Shown: positions 60,068-64,000 of the stretch, one piece after another
Position numbering within the stretch: position 1 is the stretch's first letter
Layout: each line of letters starts with the position of its first letter
Assembly: GCA_949128115.1 (NCBI GenBank)
Contig: OX421966.1
Location: 2,046,001-2,110,000 of the forward strand
Reading direction: 5' to 3'
Length of the DNA: 64,000 nt
DNA from: Anaspis maculata
Taxonomy: Eukaryota; Arthropoda; Insecta; Coleoptera; Scraptiidae
Position numbers and translations under genes: made by a program
The notes under the pieces: model-generated
Databases searched by the model: none
Told to the model about the DNA's origin: nothing
Seen by the model: only the letters and a program-made list of their open reading frames with translations

Positions 60068-60824
60068 ATGCACACAGTCCTCATTGCCATCACCGTGATG
60101 GCTTGTTTCGCCTCATCAGGTGAGAATTCCTCCAGAGTTTGCTCAGTTGAAAACGAAGCCCCGTTTGGACAGGCAGCGGTTTAGAGTGCTTTCATTGCAA
60201 AAGTGACGACAAGGGCATCGAAGACGAATGCACCAGGAAAAAGGCGCCAAAGAGGGTCTGCTCCGCGGAGTTATTCAAACAGACACACTTGAAGAGGCTG
60301 GAATTGTTTCTTGGGCAGGAGGGTACACAAGAATTGGTCGAAACGATAAAGTCAATAGACAATGATACCGACGTGGTTTGCTGCAAAATGAATGTGAAAG
60401 ACGACCACGGTAAAGTAGATGACTCCGGTCTCAAAATCCTGAATACCTAGGTTCTTGCCTTCTACTTAATTATCATTTCTACTGTCGACTGAGTATTCAG
60501 ATACGCAAACTGGAGCTTGTTGCAACAAGGTAAACTGAGGAAAACTTTATTTTTTTTCTTGTAGGCGACCTTTACTCTAAAAGGGAATGTGCTATAAAGA
60601 CTTCCAGTGAAAAGGAAACTTGTGATATCTTGAAGAACTTTCTACGTCTGATCAAGGCAAATCCTCGGGCAGATCGTGCCGATTCTCACCTGCCCAAGAC
60701 AGTGAAGTGTTACTTTTGTTCTGAAGATTTATGCAACACGGCTATCGAACTGACAACAAACTTTTCGATTGTCTCTCAATTTCTCCTTGTTTCGTTCGGT
60801 TCCAAGTTGATTTTTTATTCATGA
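60068..60824 (+). CDS. Ly6/uPAR-like three-finger protein, 178 residues
   Basis: Exons 60068-60119, 60185-60409 and 60565-60824 join in frame through introns of 65 and 155 bp, both phase 1. Residues 1-17 are a signal peptide (MHTVLIAITVMACFASS). The mature chain starts ECFHC and ends its domain with KCYFCSEDLCNTA, the CxxC start and CxxC...DLCN end typical of Ly6 domains. Mature cysteines are at 19, 22, 33, 43, 83, 84, 101, 112, 141, 144 and 149, eleven in all, an odd number. The acceptor TTTAG at 60181-60184 was chosen because the nearer GCAG leads to a stop. The last about 20 residues are hydrophobic, as for a GPI signal. Potential N-glycosylation sites are NDT (77) and NFS (158). The role is unknown: such proteins act at the cell surface in insects in septate junctions, channel modulation or signalling. 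Confidence 0.82.
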
Positions 60825-60883
60825 GTTCAGTATAATCACCATTACTTCGGCCTCAGAGCCCGTCTTGTAATGTTGGATCTTCC

Positions 60884-60889
60884 AATAAA
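60884..60889 (+). terminator. Poly(A) signal AATAAA of the Ly6-like gene
   Basis: AATAAA lies 60 nt after the TGA stop at 60822-60824, a normal distance for a short 3' UTR. Confidence 0.7.
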
Positions 60890-61078
60890 CAATTGGGTCG
60901 CTATTTTGTCTACTTAATTACATAAACCTGGTGAGCACACATCCCGAGGTTCCCGTTACAGCCTTGATCAACTTCAAGACATCCCTCGAGACATCCCGAA
61001 GCATTTTTGTAAAATATGGCTTGTGACCTTTGGAAAATCAATTGGCAATACAAATCATGGTCTTGAGGAAAAATACAG

Positions 61079-61434
61079 ATGCAAAAATAACTATACCCAG
61101 TGAGCAGCTTCTTTTCAATTGACCAAAAAGAGCTGTAGGACCATTGGACACATTTTCACGAGTTTCACAGAGCTTTGGCGCCTCGTTTGGCGCTCACCAT
61201 GGTCAAAATGACCATTGGATACATGAAGGAGGGTGTTCAAAATTATCCTCTATCTTTTTCGAAGTGGGACACAAAACCATTTTGATTCAAGTTCAGTCTT
61301 TCCTGAAATAGCCTGAAAATAATCTGAAAAAATGGGTAGTTCACTATAAAATTTCATACTTTCAAATAGCCGGGATTATGGTCAATTGAAAAGGATTTAC
61401 TCACTGGGAATGGTTATTTTTGCACTGAGACTAT
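61079..61434. mobile_element. About 355-bp MITE with TGCAAAAATAAC ends
   Basis: The left arm TGCAAAAATAACTATACCCA, through CTTTTCAATTGACC, recurs inverted at 61380-61434 with a few mismatches, giving about 45-bp arms. No coding capacity. Confidence 0.75.
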
Positions 61435-62660
61435 TGCCTATGACCATTTCCATTAGTACAGATCAATTCCTCACTTATTCAATAACGAGTGACTTCAAGA
61501 TGGCGGCCATGAGAAGAAAATTAGTCGACTGTCATATATTCGAAGATAGTGGACAGAAACAATAGCAACAAACGGCATTTCATTCTTGAATTTACTCTTC
61601 GGAGGACTACCGAATTTCACTGAAATATCTCAGGAAATCACCTCGGAAATTACTGATTTTTTGAAAAATGTGAATTTCCATGAAGCTGCGACCACTAATT
61701 TCAGGATTTCTCAGAAACGGCTCGATAAGGAGACGCGGTTTGTTTTATCCTTACAAACATCAAATTGTGAGTTCATGTTGTGACTTTGATGACTCCAACT
61801 TTTTTGGTTCAAGAGTTGGAGTTTTTGAATTATTGAACACCCTTTATACGACGTCTGCAAGAAGACTTACTGTGACATTACCTCTTGAAAGTTGCTCAGG
61901 GGCTTAATGAACATTTTGTGATAAGTCTCATCGCTTGATCATTCTTTGCAAGGTTGTAGCCCCGTAACGTCCGGACTAACTGTGATTTCGGTGATTTCTG
62001 TTCGTGCCTCTGAAAGATAGGCAACCCGCTGCCACAACTCATCGCAAAGGTCGATATATGCCCGTAATTAGTGAATGTCAAGTGGAGGACCGATCCCGGA
62101 CCGTGAAAGTCAAAGTCACCGAAACGAACGATTTGTTGAGGCTTTGAAATCCACCCCTGTTAGGTAGACAACTCGCTATACTGCTGCTCTCCCAGGTTTG
62201 CAACCTTGTTTCCACTCCTTAAAAGTAAGCTGGGAGTATGTACTACAACTCTGCCAAGTTTGAATGCTCTAGAATAAAATGCAAGGTAGGTCTCAAAATT
62301 GTCCACTAACCGCCGCACTATATGGAAAATTTGAACTTTCCGGGAAGACCTTGAATCTCATTCCAAAACATCTTATTGTAAAAATTGTCAATTGAGGCTT
62401 CACTTTGAGCTGCAACATTCAAGTTCGGTCTCGAAAACCCTGACCGGTTCTACATTTTCAACAGGAAAAATCCAGGGAAATTGGGAAATAATTGTTGAAA
62501 AATGTTCAAGAAGCAGTTACCTCTTGTTTAAAGAGAGGTGTACCTAAATCTGTTCACGGGATGGAAAGTTAGAAATTTTGCAGTTTTTCCGGAAAGAAAA
62601 ACTCGAGAACTGTGAATTCGATTCTTATAGGAAACTGTGGAAACTCATCAAACTACCCAA
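61435..62660. other. Stretch without a recognised gene
   Basis: AT-rich, without family-level coding similarity or clear repeats. Open frames of 60-75 codons are at chance level. Confidence 0.4.
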
Positions 62661-62669
62661 GTAACACAT

Positions 62670-63185
62670 CAGGTCAAAGTTAGGTTTGTTTCGACCTCCA
62701 TTTGATGGTCAGGGACTAATTTGTGTCAGGCGAGGGCAAATTTACCTCGAATCGACGTCAAATTAAGGTAAACGGGAAATTGGATGACGGTTATTCTGAC
62801 GTCGAAAATAGGAAATATAAGGCATTTCGACTTTCAGGTCAAAATCCCAATAGGTCGTGTAAATCTCAAATAAGTCATGATATGGTAATTTTTTACCACT
62901 TTATTACCAATTTACGAGGGGCGAACCGCTGGGGAAATCTGGTGGACATTGCCGGAGGAAGTTCAGGGGAAGTCCGGGGGAAGTCCGGGGGAAGTCCGAG
63001 GAAGTCCGGAGGAAGTCTGGGGGAAGTCCGATGGAAGTCCGGGGGAAATCCTTACGAGGGAGAAGTCTGGTGTACAGAATTTGACCAGCGGTTTGCCCCT
63101 CGCCAATTTATGACCTCTTATTTGATAAGTTTTCAAGGTTATATTTTGTTCGAGCAACGTCTCATTGGGTCGAAACTAACATAAT
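62670..63185. mobile_element. About 510-bp foldback element with a GAAGTCCGGGGG minisatellite loop
   Basis: Inner arms CGAGGGGCGAACCGCTGG (62915-62932) and its near complement (63085-63102) are strong. Outer sequence also pairs (AAATAAG..., and GTTAGGTTTGTTTCGACC against ATGTTAGTTTCGACCC at the far right). The loop (62953-63052) is a 12-13-bp minisatellite of GAAGTCCGGGGG units, about eight copies. Confidence 0.7.
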
Positions 63186-64000
63186 CATACGCTCTAGGAA
63201 TGAAACAATGATCACCATGCCTATATCTCTCCAACGACGAAGTTAGGATGAGTGATGGCAGTGAAAATATCAATATTGAAGATAAATGAAAGTACCTACT
63301 TAAGCATCAAATCAGCATCGTACCTACCTTAAATTTCCCTACGCATCAATTTTTGTTGACCAATATGATTATCATACCTTGAAATATTACATTGCGCCTC
63401 AAAAATATCCATGATTTGAAGTTTTTTTTGAAAAATTTAATATTACCAAGTAATTTTTTTTGCCGCTGTCACTTTTTCAAAGGCTCAAAAGTTATTCCTG
63501 AGTTCTTAAAACCTCAAATTGTAACTTTTCTGCGTAGTTGGGGGCCGGGAACAATGATTTTTGAAAACGTAAAATATCACAACGCTAATTTTCAAGCAAT
63601 GGCAGACGTAAGTGGAGCCAAACAAGATGGCGATATTTTCATTTCGACTCTGAGAGCTAATATACTTCAATTTTTGACCTTATAAGTCCAGTGCGCCTAA
63701 CAGGTAAATTTTCATGGTAATCTGGACTTCAGAGTCCACTGTTATGAATTAAGAGGCCCAGATTTCACCCAAAATAATCATTGTGGATCAATAAGCCCTA
63801 TAGGTCATTGTATAAGGCTAAAATAACCTAGTTTTGACCATCAGAATAGGCTATCAATTACCTGACTTGAAAGTTGAAATTAGGATAGTAACAAAGTAAA
63901 AGCGACTACTTTTGGTTTCCTAATTAGCCTCTTTAGGAAATATTCACTTTAAAGGCAAAATTTAGGTGAATATCAACTAATTTCTGTCTTGGAGTGTGAC
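63186..64000. other. Right edge, no gene recognised
   Basis: AT-rich sequence. The open frame at 63392-63685 (97 codons) has no visible domain or splice context. It may continue beyond the window, but there is nothing to support a call. Confidence 0.4.

Noticed and set aside
60104..60119. Minus-strand CTGATGAGGCGAAAC resembling a hammerhead core
   Set aside because: There is no stem II between the two core boxes and it lies in the signal-peptide exon, so it is a chance match.
62723..63184. Open frame of 153 codons with a Gly/Ser-rich repeat
   Set aside because: It spans a foldback element, and the repeat is the GAAGTCCGGGGG minisatellite read as protein.

Overview
This is a eukaryotic window, most likely from an arthropod and probably an insect. 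It has AT-rich intergenic DNA, GT-AG spliced genes, AATAAA poly(A) signals, globins with the two ancestral globin introns, a DBH/MOXD1-type copper monooxygenase and a Ly6-type three-finger protein. There is no sign of bacterial gene organisation. The species cannot be named from the sequence alone.

Only about 4 kb is confidently coding. (i) 8098-10143 (+): the last four exons, 488 residues, of a DBH-like (MOXD1-type) copper monooxygenase. Its 5' exons lie left of the window. (ii) 19934-21457 (-) and 22516-28585 (-): two head-to-tail paralogous globins of 170 and 181 residues. They share exon phases, distal and proximal histidines, and an N-terminal myristoylation-type motif. (iii) 60068-60824 (+): a three-exon secreted or GPI-anchored Ly6/uPAR-like protein of 178 residues. 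A TATA/initiator pair with a following splice donor on the minus strand at 43159-43310 looks like a non-coding first exon and could be the distant promoter of the upstream globin.

Most of the rest is tandem repeats and palindromic (foldback) mobile DNA. Region by region: 1-8060, AACGTT-rich array in the monooxygenase intron; 10740-19050, satellite with a homogenised 164-bp core (14085-18207); 22920-27330, about 290-bp monomers, each with a 26-bp inverted repeat, inside globin intron 2; 29600-32400, composite array of about 65-bp subunits; 32640-33380, short degenerate repeats; 33690-41560, about 171-bp array with a GCC-GGA-GGC dyad and a 1,369-bp block duplication. From 44.5 to 63.2 kb there is a mosaic of inverted-repeat elements. 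These include a 5.2-kb element (45100-50284) with GC-rich terminal inverted repeats enclosing an AGCAA-type array, and three abutting elements with CAGGGTGT-type ends (50702-53360).

The most interesting single signal is a hammerhead-ribozyme core at about 49697-49730 (+) inside the 5.2-kb element. It has CTGATGA, a 5-bp stem II, CGAAAC and a minimal palindromic stem III ending in GTC. This layout is typical of hammerheads carried by retroelements and tandem satellites.
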